Assembly: GCA_944389315.1 (NCBI GenBank)
Contig: CALXLX010000003.1
Span: forward strand, 16,718 to 80,717
Direction of reading: 5' to 3'
DNA: 64,000 nucleotides
Source: an uncultured Opitutales bacterium
GTDB taxonomy: Bacteria; Verrucomicrobiota; Verrucomicrobiia; Opitutales; Intestinicryptomonadaceae
Shown: positions 34,050 to 44,100 of the stretch, one piece after another
Layout: the number at the start of each line of letters is the position of its first letter
Numbering within the stretch: the first letter of the stretch is position 1
Notes under the pieces: generated by a model
The model's input: the letters and a program-made list of their open reading frames with translations, nothing else
Told to the model about the DNA's origin: nothing
Databases searched by the model: none
Program-made: the position numbers and the translations under genes

Positions 34050-36635
34050 ATGAGACAAAAATTATTGCCTTTAGCGTGTGTATCGTTGTCAATATTCGGC
34101 GCGGCGTGTTCGTCGTGGCTGGGCGGCGATACTATGGAACTTAAAAATAATTCGGTGGAGCTCGTCTGGAAAAATACAGACCAGGGCTGGGTTCTCGAGA
34201 AATTCGCCGCCAAAGACGGCATTCTCGACGTCGACTTCGGCGATCCCTCCGGAGAATGTGCGGTTCTCTACTCCGAAACCAAGCCGAGCGAAGACGCCCT
34301 CGTGATTCTCGAGAACGGCAAACCGCTCGACATTCCGGGAGAGCGCTTTAAATATATAATAAAGAAACACAAGAAGAGCATATCTGCCGTTCCCATGAAC
34401 AGGGCGGGCACCTACGACACCTTCTTCCCGAAAACGGCGCAGATGCTGGGGGACAGCATCGCTTTTGTCGACGAGGGGAAGTTCGGAAAATACGAGGCGG
34501 TCTGGTCTTTGAGCAAGAAAGATCCTTCGGATGTGAACGTCAAGATAACCTTCACCGCCGCTAAGGACGGTTATTATTCTCTCCCGACTCCGACCTTGGC
34601 CACCATAGACGAAGACCAGCTGGCCTGGGGCGTGGTTCCGGGCTGGTATCAGGGAAATTCGATAAACCCGGTCTTCCATCTTGCGTACGAATACGCGCAA
34701 GGGCTTCCGCAGTATCCGACCATATGCCGCGAGAGCACAATCACGACTATGTCATCTCTCATGGAGAATAAGGACGGCGTGACTCTGGCTGTAACTCCGG
34801 CTCCGGGACAGGATAGAAACGCTTTCGAGAAGGACCATTCCACCCATACCGATTGGAAAATAGGCCTCTCCCATATGAACAAGGATTCCAAGCTGACCCC
34901 CACGGCGTATCATCCGGTGCTCGGCCAGCGCGATTCCTTCATGAAGGCGGGGCAGACAAAGACCTTCGAGTTTACGATATCGCTCAAAAAGGCGGACTGG
35001 TACTCCGTATATTCGCATGTCATATACGACATATACAACCTCAAGAGGGCTTTGATATTTAAGGACACGGCGCAGTCCCTGACGGACAGGGTGCTGTCCA
35101 TGCACAAATATCTCATAGACGACAAGACCTCGCTGTGGCAGCAGGTCGAGTTCGAGGGAATGCAGATAGGGGCGCAGTCGTACCTCGGCGGCGTTCACGG
35201 GGCGGATCCCAAGAAGAAGGACGCTATCAAGAATTCCGACATCGGCGCGGTTTGGATGCTTGCGGAGATGACGGACGATCCTGTCCTTAAGCAGACCCGC
35301 CTGCCTTACATACGCAATTTCAAGGTCAAGCAGCAGCAGAAAGAGCCCGGGTTCTTCCAGGGCGCGGCCAAGGGCCAGTACTATCTGATGATTAAAAAGA
35401 TTTTCACGGAGGAGTGGGGTTCCCACTTCGAGCCCATAGGCCTGACATACTACACGCTGATGGATATCGGCAATATACTTTTGTTCCAGCCTAACGACAA
35501 GGAGCTTAAGGACCTTTTGCGCCTCGGGGCAGACAAGCTCCTGGAGTGGCAGAGGCCCGACGGCAGCTGGGTTGTGGCGTACGATACGGAGACTAAGAAA
35601 CCCATATTTACGGATTTGCAGGATTTGCGCCCCACGTTCTACGGCATGGTCATAGCCTACAGGATACTCGGCGACGAGAAATATCTCAAGGCTGCAGAGA
35701 AGGGCGCTGACTGGTTCGTGAAGAACGCAGTGGACAAAGGCCATTTCACCGGAGTTTGCGGCGATGTGCGTTTCGTAAACGACTTTGCAACCGCCCAGAG
35801 CGCCCAGGCGCTTATGGACCTTTACGAGATAGACAAGAACGAGGCTTATCTCGACGCGGCAAAGCGCACTGCGAAGATGTACACAACTTCCATCTACACG
35901 CATCCGATTCCCACGATGGACGTTAAAACCTGCCGCAAGAACAAAGTTTACGATTGGCAGCTCAACCAGGTGGGTCTTTGCTTCGAGCACGGCGGCAGCA
36001 TGGGTTCCGCGACTGGCGGCGGCCCAATATTGCTTCTCAGCCACTGCGGAATGTTCGTAAAGCTCTACCAGCTGACGAAGGATCCGCTCCTGTTGGATCT
36101 GGCCAGGGCCGGAGCTCTCGGGCGCGACGCGTTCGTAAACCCGCAGACCCGCGTTGCTTCCTACTACTGGAGCAACTTCAACAATGGCTCGGGCCCCTTC
36201 CCGCACCATGCGTGGTGGCAGGTCGGCTGGATAATGGATTATCTGGTTGCAGAGGCAGAGATGCGTTCTGACGGCAAAATATCCTTCCCGCGCGGCTTTA
36301 TCACGCCGAAGGTCGGTCCGCACCGCTCCTTGGGTTTTGCCCCCGGCAAAATATACGGCAAGGACGCAAACCTTATACTCAGGCACGGCCTTATCAAGAT
36401 AGACAATCCCAATGTAGACTATCTGACCGCGATGAGCACGGACGGAAAAACATTCTTCCTGATGCTCATGAACGACCAGGCTAAAGATTGCGTAGCCACA
36501 GTGGAGATAGATCCCGCCCAGATAGGCTGGAAGAATATCTCCAGCTCCGGCGATACGGCATTCAAGGGCAACAAGGCTTCCTTGAATCTAAAGAGTTTCG
36601 GCCTGATGGTTCTCTCCTTCACGGAGAAAAAGTAA
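34050..36635 (+). CDS. Large lipoprotein with six-hairpin glycosidase-like domain
   Basis: From the ATG at 34050 the product has 861 residues, with a lipobox FGAAC (Cys20). Residues about 25-330 look like a beta-sandwich (galactose-mutarotase-like strands, VELVWKNTDQGWVLEKF). Residues about 350-760 form an alpha/alpha toroid: repeated helix pairs with WMLAEMTDDPVL, LLEWQRPDGSWVVAYDTE, GMVIAYRILGDEKYLKAAEK, ALMDLYEIDKNEAYLDAAKR and HHAWWQVGWIMDYLV. A small C-terminal sheet follows. This architecture is that of six-hairpin glycosidases and polysaccharide lyases. I do not recognise a named GH family or catalytic acids. No clear Shine-Dalgarno is seen. Terminators lie before and after, so it is a single-gene unit. 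Confidence 0.6.
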   Translation: MRQKLLPLACVSLSIFGAACSSWLGGDTMELKNNSVELVWKNTDQGWVLEKFAAKDGILDVDFGDPSGECAVLYSETKPSEDALVILENGKPLDIPGERFKYIIKKHKKSISAVPMNRAGTYDTFFPKTAQMLGDSIAFVDEGKFGKYEAVWSLSKKDPSDVNVKITFTAAKDGYYSLPTPTLATIDEDQLAWGVVPGWYQGNSINPVFHLAYEYAQGLPQYPTICRESTITTMSSLMENKDGVTLAVTPAPGQDRNAFEKDHSTHTDWKIGLSHMNKDSKLTPTAYHPVLGQRDSFMKAGQTKTFEFTISLKKADWYSVYSHVIYDIYNLKRALIFKDTAQSLTDRVLSMHKYLIDDKTSLWQQVEFEGMQIGAQSYLGGVHGADPKKKDAIKNSDIGAVWMLAEMTDDPVLKQTRLPYIRNFKVKQQQKEPGFFQGAAKGQYYLMIKKIFTEEWGSHFEPIGLTYYTLMDIGNILLFQPNDKELKDLLRLGADKLLEWQRPDGSWVVAYDTETKKPIFTDLQDLRPTFYGMVIAYRILGDEKYLKAAEKGADWFVKNAVDKGHFTGVCGDVRFVNDFATAQSAQALMDLYEIDKNEAYLDAAKRTAKMYTTSIYTHPIPTMDVKTCRKNKVYDWQLNQVGLCFEHGGSMGSATGGGPILLLSHCGMFVKLYQLTKDPLLLDLARAGALGRDAFVNPQTRVASYYWSNFNNGSGPFPHHAWWQVGWIMDYLVAEAEMRSDGKISFPRGFITPKVGPHRSLGFAPGKIYGKDANLILRHGLIKIDNPNVDYLTAMSTDGKTFFLMLMNDQAKDCVATVEIDPAQIGWKNISSSGDTAFKGNKASLNLKSFGLMVLSFTEKK

Positions 36636-36655
36636 TATAGGCACTCTAATTTGCA

Positions 36656-36690
36656 AAGCCGCTTTCGGAATTCCCGGAAGCGGCTTTTTT
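36656..36690 (+). terminator. Rho-independent terminator
   Basis: AAGCCGCTTTCGG (36656-36668) pairs, with one G-T pair, with CCGGAAGCGGCTT (36674-36686), and T follows to 36690. It ends the large lipoprotein gene. Confidence 0.92.
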
Positions 36691-36825
36691 ATCGCTTTTA
36701 AGCGGCGTCTTTTTGCCGCCGTTTATCCGATAGGCGGATATGCGTCCGAAATCAGCCTGCGGAAAAATAAATTTGGGTATTGATGCAGGGCCGCTTGCGG
36801 CCATAATGCGGATGGATTTTTCACC

Positions 36826-37413
36826 ATGTCTAAGTTTCTAAAAAACGTTGCCGTTTACTGCGGTTCAAAGAGCGGAACAAAGGCCGTATTTCGGGAATCT
36901 GCGAAGGGGCTTGCCGAGGAGATGTCGGCGCGCGGGATAGGGCTTGTATACGGGGCGGGAAGTGTCGGGCTGATGGGGATTGTCGCGGACACCGTATTAA
37001 GATGCGGGGGCAGAGCCGTCGGCGTGGTTCCGCGCCAGTTCGTCAGGGAGGTCGTAAAGCAGGATCTGACGGAGACTATTTTCGTGGATTCCATGTCCGA
37101 ACGAAAACTCAAGATGATAGCTCTTTCCGATGCGAACATAGCTCTGCCGGGAGGTTTTGGCACTATGGACGAAATATTCGAGGCTCTTGTGCTCCTGCAG
37201 CTTGGGGAGTCGGCCGCACCGTGCGGGTTTTTAAACGCTGGAGGCTATTACAACCCCCTCAGGGATTTTCTCGACAAGGCTTTGGCCGACGGATTTCTGG
37301 AGGAGTCCGTGCACGCTATGGCTATTTTCAAAGACACTCCCGCTTCATTGCTCGACGCTCTTGAAAACTATAAAGACCTTCACGATAGAAGCTATTGGCG
37401 CAAGATGCGTTAG
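36826..37413 (+). CDS. LOG family protein (cytokinin riboside monophosphate hydrolase type)
   Basis: The 195-residue Rossmann-like protein of the TIGR00730/LOG family shows VAVYCGSKSG, VYGAGSVGLMGIVAD (nucleotide-phosphate binding), SMSERKLKMI and LPGGFGTMDEIFE with the catalytic Arg and Glu. Plant LOG proteins release cytokinin from riboside monophosphates; bacterial homologues hydrolyse AMP-like nucleotides or are of unclear role. It is an isolated housekeeping-type gene. The GH20 gene starts 166 bases downstream on the same strand. No promoter is clear from the sequence. Confidence 0.93.
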   Translation: MSKFLKNVAVYCGSKSGTKAVFRESAKGLAEEMSARGIGLVYGAGSVGLMGIVADTVLRCGGRAVGVVPRQFVREVVKQDLTETIFVDSMSERKLKMIALSDANIALPGGFGTMDEIFEALVLLQLGESAAPCGFLNAGGYYNPLRDFLDKALADGFLEESVHAMAIFKDTPASLLDALENYKDLHDRSYWRKMR

Positions 37414-37579
37414 TTTTTTCCCCGCACCCGAAATCATGCGGCGGAGGAATGAAAACCAACGTCTCAAACAAGGCCTTCAGACAAGGCTAAAATATGTTGA
37501 CATTGTCTCTCTGCGCCTAAAAATCGTGCCTGTAAATGCGTAGCTTTTTACGTATGTTGAATTGTTATATAAGGAGTGT

Positions 37580-39145
37580 ATGATAGAGGGATTTTTTAAA
37601 AGAATGTCCGTATTTCTTTTTGTTTTATGCGGGCTGGCTTCGTTTCTGTCGGGCGCGGAGGCAATTGACAATATACTTGCCGACAAGCTTATTCCGCTTC
37701 CTAAAAAGGCGGTGTTTAACGGCGGGGAATGGTTCAAGCTGTCGGATTCTGCGCAGGTTGGGGTGAAGACTTTTTTGAATTTGTCCGAGGAGGATAAATC
37801 GAGGATAGGGGATATATTCGAGTCCTATTGGGACGCCGAACCTGGCATAGAGTTTTCCACTTGCGAAGACATGAAAGATGCGGACGAGGAAGCCTACAAG
37901 GTGTCCGTCTCCGAAAAAGCGTTGGAAATTTCGGCGAAATCGCATGCTGGCGTTTTGCATGCCCTTAAGACTCTGCGCCAGCTTGCCGAGCCCATGCGCG
38001 GCACTCTTAAAACCGAAGCCTACATAATTCCACAGTGCGCCATAGAAGACAGCCCGAGCATGAAATTTAGGGGCATGCATATAACAATAATGCCAGAGAC
38101 TAAATCCTTTGAGGTTGAAAAGAAAGTCAGGCTTGCGGCATATTACAAGTTCAATTATGTCGTTCTCGAGTTCTGGGGATGCTATCCTTCAAAAGTCAGG
38201 CCGGAATTCAATTTTGAAAACCCTGATTTGAGCCGGAGCGACATAAAGCGCATAGCGGGTGTCGCAAAAGAGCTTGGAGTGTGCCTTATTCCGCAGATGA
38301 CGGTATTCGGGCATGCGTCGGGCTCCATGTTCAGGAGCGGAAAGCACAGCGCCCTCGATTTAAATCCCGAGTTCGCCCCGCTCTTTGAGCCGACCGGGTG
38401 GACGTGGTGCCTTTCAAATCCCCATGCGAAGGAAGCAATAAAGGACATGGCTCTCGAGATGTGGGAGCTTTTCGGAAAGCCTGAATACTTCCATATAGGC
38501 TGCGACGAGGCTTACGACTTTGCCACCTGTTCGGAATGCGCCAAAGCCGATAAAAAGGAGCTTCTCAAAAACCATATAATGTATTTCAGGGATTTGTTCG
38601 CCAAAGCGGGGGTCAAGGTTATGATGTGGCACGATATGCTCCTTGAGAAGGAAGATCCACGCTGGAAGGGCATGACCGCCAGCGCAAAACCCGAACAGGG
38701 CTTAAAAGACCTTTATAAGGAGCTGCCAAAGGACATTGTAGTATGCTGCTGGGAATACGCATATCTGCCCAAAGACGAAAACGCTCCCGTGTTCCCCACG
38801 GGGAAATTCTTTGCCGATGCCGGTTTTAATACCCTGATGTGTTCCTGGACGAGCGCTAAAAATACGGACTTAATGGGAAAATTTGTGTCGGGGAATTCGC
38901 TTTACGGCATGATGGGCACAATGTGGTACAATGATTTCGGCGAGCCGTTCCAGAAAATATACATGCAAACCGCCGCGGCGGCCTGGGGAGGAAAGCCACC
39001 GCGCCTTGAGGAGGGGCAGAAATCCTTCTTAAGGAGGCTCAATTTCGACAGGCATCTGCGCCAGGTATCCATAGACATGGGCATGGATAAGATGGAGCAA
39101 TCCGGCAGAACTGAAAACCAGAGCGTTCCGCGTTTCCTATATTGA
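37580..39145 (+). CDS. Exported GH20 beta-N-acetylhexosaminidase
   Basis: From the ATG at 37580 the product has 521 residues with a signal peptide (MSVFLFVLCGLASFLSG). An N-terminal GH20b-like domain (about 35-150) precedes the catalytic TIM barrel, which has FRGMHITIMPET, YKFNYVVLEFWG, IPQMTVFGHASG, and FHIGCDEAYDF with the Asp-Glu pair used in substrate-assisted catalysis, then VMMWHDMLL and VVCCWEYAY. Such enzymes release terminal GlcNAc or GalNAc from glycoproteins, glycosaminoglycans or chitin. AAGGAG is three bases from this ATG; a later ATG at 37604 also gives a signal peptide. A broken sialidase gene follows on the same strand, so the pair suggests mucin-type glycan use. Confidence 0.93.
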   Translation: MIEGFFKRMSVFLFVLCGLASFLSGAEAIDNILADKLIPLPKKAVFNGGEWFKLSDSAQVGVKTFLNLSEEDKSRIGDIFESYWDAEPGIEFSTCEDMKDADEEAYKVSVSEKALEISAKSHAGVLHALKTLRQLAEPMRGTLKTEAYIIPQCAIEDSPSMKFRGMHITIMPETKSFEVEKKVRLAAYYKFNYVVLEFWGCYPSKVRPEFNFENPDLSRSDIKRIAGVAKELGVCLIPQMTVFGHASGSMFRSGKHSALDLNPEFAPLFEPTGWTWCLSNPHAKEAIKDMALEMWELFGKPEYFHIGCDEAYDFATCSECAKADKKELLKNHIMYFRDLFAKAGVKVMMWHDMLLEKEDPRWKGMTASAKPEQGLKDLYKELPKDIVVCCWEYAYLPKDENAPVFPTGKFFADAGFNTLMCSWTSAKNTDLMGKFVSGNSLYGMMGTMWYNDFGEPFQKIYMQTAAAAWGGKPPRLEEGQKSFLRRLNFDRHLRQVSIDMGMDKMEQSGRTENQSVPRFLY

Positions 39146-39217
39146 CGGGGATTCCATCATCTAAACTAAAGGCATCGCATATTTGCAAACAATATGCATG
39201 CCGCGTCGGATATGCTT

Positions 39218-41049
39218 ATGAAAAAATTCCTGTGCATTCTTATTCAGGCGTTTTTCCTGTCGGGATTGCTGTATTCTTCGGATGAAAACCTAAGCGCTAT
39301 CCTCAAGAAAGCGCTGAAATTTGACGTCCGCTATGTTGAAAACGGCTATCCTATATACAATAACGGCTATGTGGACCAGCCGTATATTGTCTCACTCAAA
39401 GACGGGCGGTGGTTTTGCGTTTTTACAACAAGCGCAAAAGAGGAAGGGTCTAAGGGGCAGCATATTGTATGGACAATCAGTTCCGATTGCGGCAAGTCGT
39501 GGAGCAAGCCTATACCCATAGAGCCAGACTCGGGTCCCGCAGCGTCGTGGGCCACTCCCTTTCTGACGGATTACGGCAGAATATACGTCTTTTACGATTA
39601 TAACGGCGACAACATCTCCCAGCTCGGGAAAAAAATATACGCAACGACATGCTCGGCTGGTACTGTTTCAGATATACCGACGACTGCGGCAAAACTTGGT
39701 CTGAGCGGATGCGCCTTCCTATGAGGCTGACGTCTTGCGACAGGGCCAACGATTGGCATGGAAAAGTGCAGATATTCTGAGGCATAGACAAGCCCGATTC
39801 CCACTCCGACAGCCTATATTTAGCATTCACGAAAATAGGAAAATATCTTCTGGAGAATGGAGAAGGGTGGGTGTATAAATGCGAGAATATACACACGCAA
39901 AAAGATGTTTCAAAGCTGGATTGGCAGCTGCTGCCGCAGGGGGATACCGGCATAAGAAACCCCGCCTTTGGAAGCGTCCAGGAGGAGCATAATTTAGTTC
40001 CTCTATCAAACGGAGACCTGCTTTGCGTTTACAGGACCGCAAAAGGGTATGTCGCCCAGTCGTACAGCCGCGACGGTGCGAAGACTTGGACCATGCCGGA
40101 ATACGTCTCGCTGCAACCCGGCGGCAGGCCGCTTAAAAATCCGCGCGCGTGCCCCAAGATAAATAAATTTTCAAACGGCAAATATGTTTTGTGGTTTCAC
40201 AACCACAGCTACGGCGGATTTTTCTATCGGAATCCGGCATGGATTGTGGGAGGCGTGGAGCGCGGCGGAGTTGTGCGCTGGTCGGAGCCCGAGATTGCAA
40301 TACACGACCCTTTCAATTTCGATTCCTACACTTCAGGGCGCTTTAGTTATCCTGATTTTATCGACGACGGCCGAAACTTTTGGCTCAGCCAAACTCAAAA
40401 ACTGACAGCAAGAATACATAAGTTGGACAATAATATGCTCGAGGACATGTGGAATATAGCAGATGGGAAAACTCCGGAACTTTGTAACGACGGCCTTTTG
40501 GAGGAATATAACCGCCCTGCCGCGGCGTCAAAAGATTCCGGCCTGCAGAATCCGTTTCCGGGCGAAATGAGTGAAGTCAAAATAGGGAAAAAGCTGACTG
40601 ACCTAAGGAGCGGAGGCTTCAGCATAGAAATTCTGGTGGATATAGAAAATCCTGATCACCCGGGCGTCTTGCTTGACGCTATGAATTCTTATTATACCGG
40701 CATAAAGATCGAAATTGCCGACGCCCGCTCCGTCAGGTTTATCATGCACGAAAAAAATTCTACTGCCGAGATTGTCTCTGACGTAAACTCCATTGTTAAA
40801 GGTAAAAACCACATAGTTATAACTGCCGACGGGCTTGCAAAAATTCTTACCACCGTCGTAAACGGCCGCCTTTCGGACGGCGGAACCAGAAAATACAAAG
40901 GCTGGGAGAGGATTCCTTTTGAATTTTCCCGGATTCCAACTCCGCCTGGCTGGCAGCTGCCTCAATGTGTCGAAAAACTTAGGATATACTCGATTCCGCT
41001 GCGCACAAACCAGGCCGTCGGAAACTATCGCCGCTTCTTTGCAGAGTGA
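39218..41049 (+). pseudogene. Broken sialidase (exo-alpha-sialidase family)
   Basis: The gene encodes a signal peptide (MKKFLCILIQAFFLSGLLYS), a six-blade-type sialidase region with three Asp boxes (SSDCGKSWS, TDDCGKTWS, SRDGAKTWT) and a C-terminal beta-sandwich region (GGFSIEILVDIENPDHPGVL). Two lesions split it. At the A7 tract 39629-39635 one A appears lost: with A8 the reading becomes GKKNIRNDMLGWY, in frame with the rest. Then TGA at 39778-39780 replaces the tryptophan expected in IFWGIDKP. Otherwise the frame is open to 41049, so the repaired protein would have about 610 residues. The gene decayed recently, or the sequence contains errors at both sites. Confidence 0.85.
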
Positions 41050-41083
41050 TTTTTGGCAGAAACGGCTTTCCCTGGCTAAAAAA

Positions 41084-41111
41084 AGAAGCCGTCTGAAAGA
41101 CGGCTTCTTTT
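41084..41111. terminator. Bidirectional rho-independent terminator
   Basis: AGAAGCCGTC (41084-41093) pairs with GACGGCTTCT (41099-41108), with a five-base loop, an A-run on the left and T on the right. It lies between the convergent sialidase and RND pump genes. Confidence 0.92.
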
Positions 41112-41163
41112 CTGTCTACTGGCGCCCTTGGCAACTTATGTTCTTTGTCCGTGGAAACTATTC

Positions 41164-44100
41164 TTACGAATTTTCCTGCGGCAAGGGCTTCTTCTTTGAG
41201 AATAACATTTTCACCCTTCTTATGACGTAATAGAATACGGGCGTAAATAAACAGCCGAATATGGTGACGCCTATCATTCCGTAAAGCACCGATGTTCCAA
41301 GCGACCTTCTCAGCTCGAAGCCCGAGCCGCTTCCATAGGCCAGCGGAACCACGCCGAGTATGAATGCAAGACTCGTCATCATGATGGGGCGAAGCCTGTT
41401 CTTTGCGGCGTTGCTTACGCTAGAGACAAGCTCTTCGCCCTTGTCCTCTCTCTGCTTTGCGAACTCCACTATAAGTATGGCGTTCTTGCACGCCAGGCCT
41501 ATGAGAACGACAAAGCCTATCTGGCTCATGATGTTGTCGTCCAAGCCCCTGTAATGTATGCCCATAATGGCGAACAAAAGCACAAGGGGCACTACGAGTA
41601 TAACCGCAAGGGGCATGCTCCAGCTTTCGTAGAGGGCGGAAAGCATCAGGAATACGAACACCACGCATATAGCAAATATGTATATGGAGGTATTGCCAGT
41701 TTTCTTCTCCTGGTAGGCCATATCCGTCCACTCTATTCCCATGCCTTGCGGGAGGATTTTTTCGGCAAGCTCTTCTATGTCCGCTATGGCTTGCCCGGTG
41801 CTGTATCCTTCGGCGAGATTTCCCTGAACTTCCGCGGAAGGGTAGAGGTTGTAACGCACTGTTCTGTCTGGCCCTATACCGCGCCGCAATTTCACGAGGG
41901 AACCGAGCGGCACATTCTGCCCAAGCTTGTTGGGAACCTTAAGTTTGTATATGTCCTCCGGATTCTGGCGGTTTTGGCTTTGGGCTTGCGCGACTACCTT
42001 GTAGACTCGGCCGAGAATATTGAAGTCGTTTACATATATAGAGCCCAAGTTGTACTGCATAGTGCTGAATATGGATTCGATCGGCACGTTGAGTTTTTGC
42101 GCGCGCTCCCTGTCTATGTCTATAAAAAGCTGAGGATTTGTGTTTCTATAGCTTGTAAACGCATGCGATACCGAAGGCAGCTTTGAGGCCTCCTTTGCCA
42201 GCAGCTGCGTGTACTTTTCTATCTGCATAAGGCCCAAGCCGGCTCTGTCCTGAACCTGAAGCTTGAAGTCCGAGCCCGAACCTATGCCGCGCACGGGGGG
42301 AGGGGTCACTATGTTGCATATCGCCTCGCGGACGTTGTCGTCGAGCTTCTTCTTTACCTCCGCTATGATTTTATCCGCCGAAAGACCCTTTTTGTCTCGC
42401 TCGTTTCTGTCCTCCAAATTTACGAATATGCTCGACGCGTTCGACGCGTTTACGCTGGCTATAGACCAACCCACGCTCGGGACGGAATATCTCACCCCGT
42501 CAGTATTTTGTATTATCTCCGAAACCCTCTTGGAGACCTCCTCAGTGCGCTCGAAAGAAGCTCCATCTGGCAGCTGTATACCCACGTTGAAGTACCCCTG
42601 GTCCTGTTTGGGAATGAAGCCCGTCGGGGTTATTTCAAAATAGTGCTTTGCCGCGTACAGCAAGCCCCCGTAGCATATAAGTACCAGCAAAGACACCCTT
42701 ACAAGGTGCTTTACCAACCAGCCGTACGCCTTTGCGGTTGAGTTGAAGCATATATTAAACAGAGAGAAGAACCACCCCACAAAGAAGTTCCACAGCCTGT
42801 CGAATATTGACTTCTTGGCGTCTGCGGGCTTGAGCATCAGGGCGCAAAGCGCAGGTGTAAGCGTGAGGGAAACTATTCCGGAAATTATCGTAGAGGAGGC
42901 TATGGTTATTGCAAACTGCTTGTAGAATTGCCCCGTTATGCCCGGTATGAACGCCGTTGGCACAAACACGCAACTTAGAACAAGGACTATGGCTATAAGG
43001 GCGCCCTGCACCTGCGTCATGGCCTGCTTTGTCGCCTCGCGCGGGCTCAGGCCACCGGCCATATTGCGCTCCACGTTTTCCACCACGACTATCGCGTCGT
43101 CCACGACTATTCCTATGGCTAGCACCAGCCCGAACAGCGTAAGATTGTTTATGGAAAACCCGAACATAAACAGCACTCCGAAGGTCCCTATGAGCGACAC
43201 CGGTATGGCCGCCAGCGGAATTACCGCCGCCCTGAAATTCTGCAAGAACAGCATCACCACGCCTACCACCAGGATTATCGCAAAGAATATAGTCTCGTAA
43301 ACCTCGTGTATGGATTCCGTTATGAAAGCGGTCAAATCGAGCCCTATCACATAGTCGACATCGTTCGGAAAAGACTTTTTCATCTCCTCGATCTCGGCTT
43401 TTATGCGCTTTACCGTCTCTATGGCGTTCGTTCCCGGAAGCTGGTATACGCCCATTGCCACGGAGGAGTTGCCGTTTATGTACGATTCGTTTCCGTAGGT
43501 GTTGGCTCCGAGCTCTATGGTTGCCACGTCCCTCAAATGCACGATTTTACCGTCGGGAGTGTACTTTACGATGATGTTTCCAAACTCCTCCTCCGTCTGG
43601 AGCCTTCCCTTGGCGTTTATTATAAGCTCGTACGCGCCGCCTGTCTCAAGCGGGGGCTGGTTGAGCTTGCCGGCTGCTATCTGCTGGTTTTGCTCCTGCA
43701 GGGCGGCGATAATCTCGGCGGGGGAGAGGTCTAGTATGGAGAGCCTGTCGGGGTCCAGCCATATTCTCATGCAATATTCCTTCGCGCCGAATATGTTGAA
43801 TTCGCTGACTCCGTACACGCGCGAGAGCCTGTCTTGTATCTGCGTTATGGCGTAGTTTGAAAGGTACAATTTGTCCCTCGTGCCGTTGGGTGATATGAGG
43901 TTTATGGAAAGTATCATGTCGGGGGAGCGCTTGCGGACGGAAACGCCCGTGTCGCGCACCTCTTTTGGCAGCCTCCTCTCCGCCTTCGATACTCTGTTTT
44001 GGACAAGTATCTGGGCCAAGTCCGGATCCGTTCCGGTTTCAAATACGACAGATATTCTCAGCGAGCCGGCGGAGTCGCACTGGCTTTGCATGTATATCAT

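Noticed and set aside
34752..36386. A 544-codon minus-strand open frame opposite the large lipoprotein
   Set aside because: It lies wholly antisense to a well-supported gene with a lipobox and toroid repeats, and its product is rich in Arg, Leu and Val with no domain. It arises from codon bias on the opposite strand.
37497..37524. TTGACA with a possible -10 upstream of the GH20 gene
   Set aside because: The -35 is perfect, but 17 bases downstream the sequence is AAAATC, a poor -10, so a promoter cannot be supported.
39778..39780. TGA read as Trp (alternative genetic code) to explain the sialidase stop
   Set aside because: TGA is used as the normal stop of eno, dxr and others here, so the standard code applies. 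The codon is a nonsense mutation or a base error.
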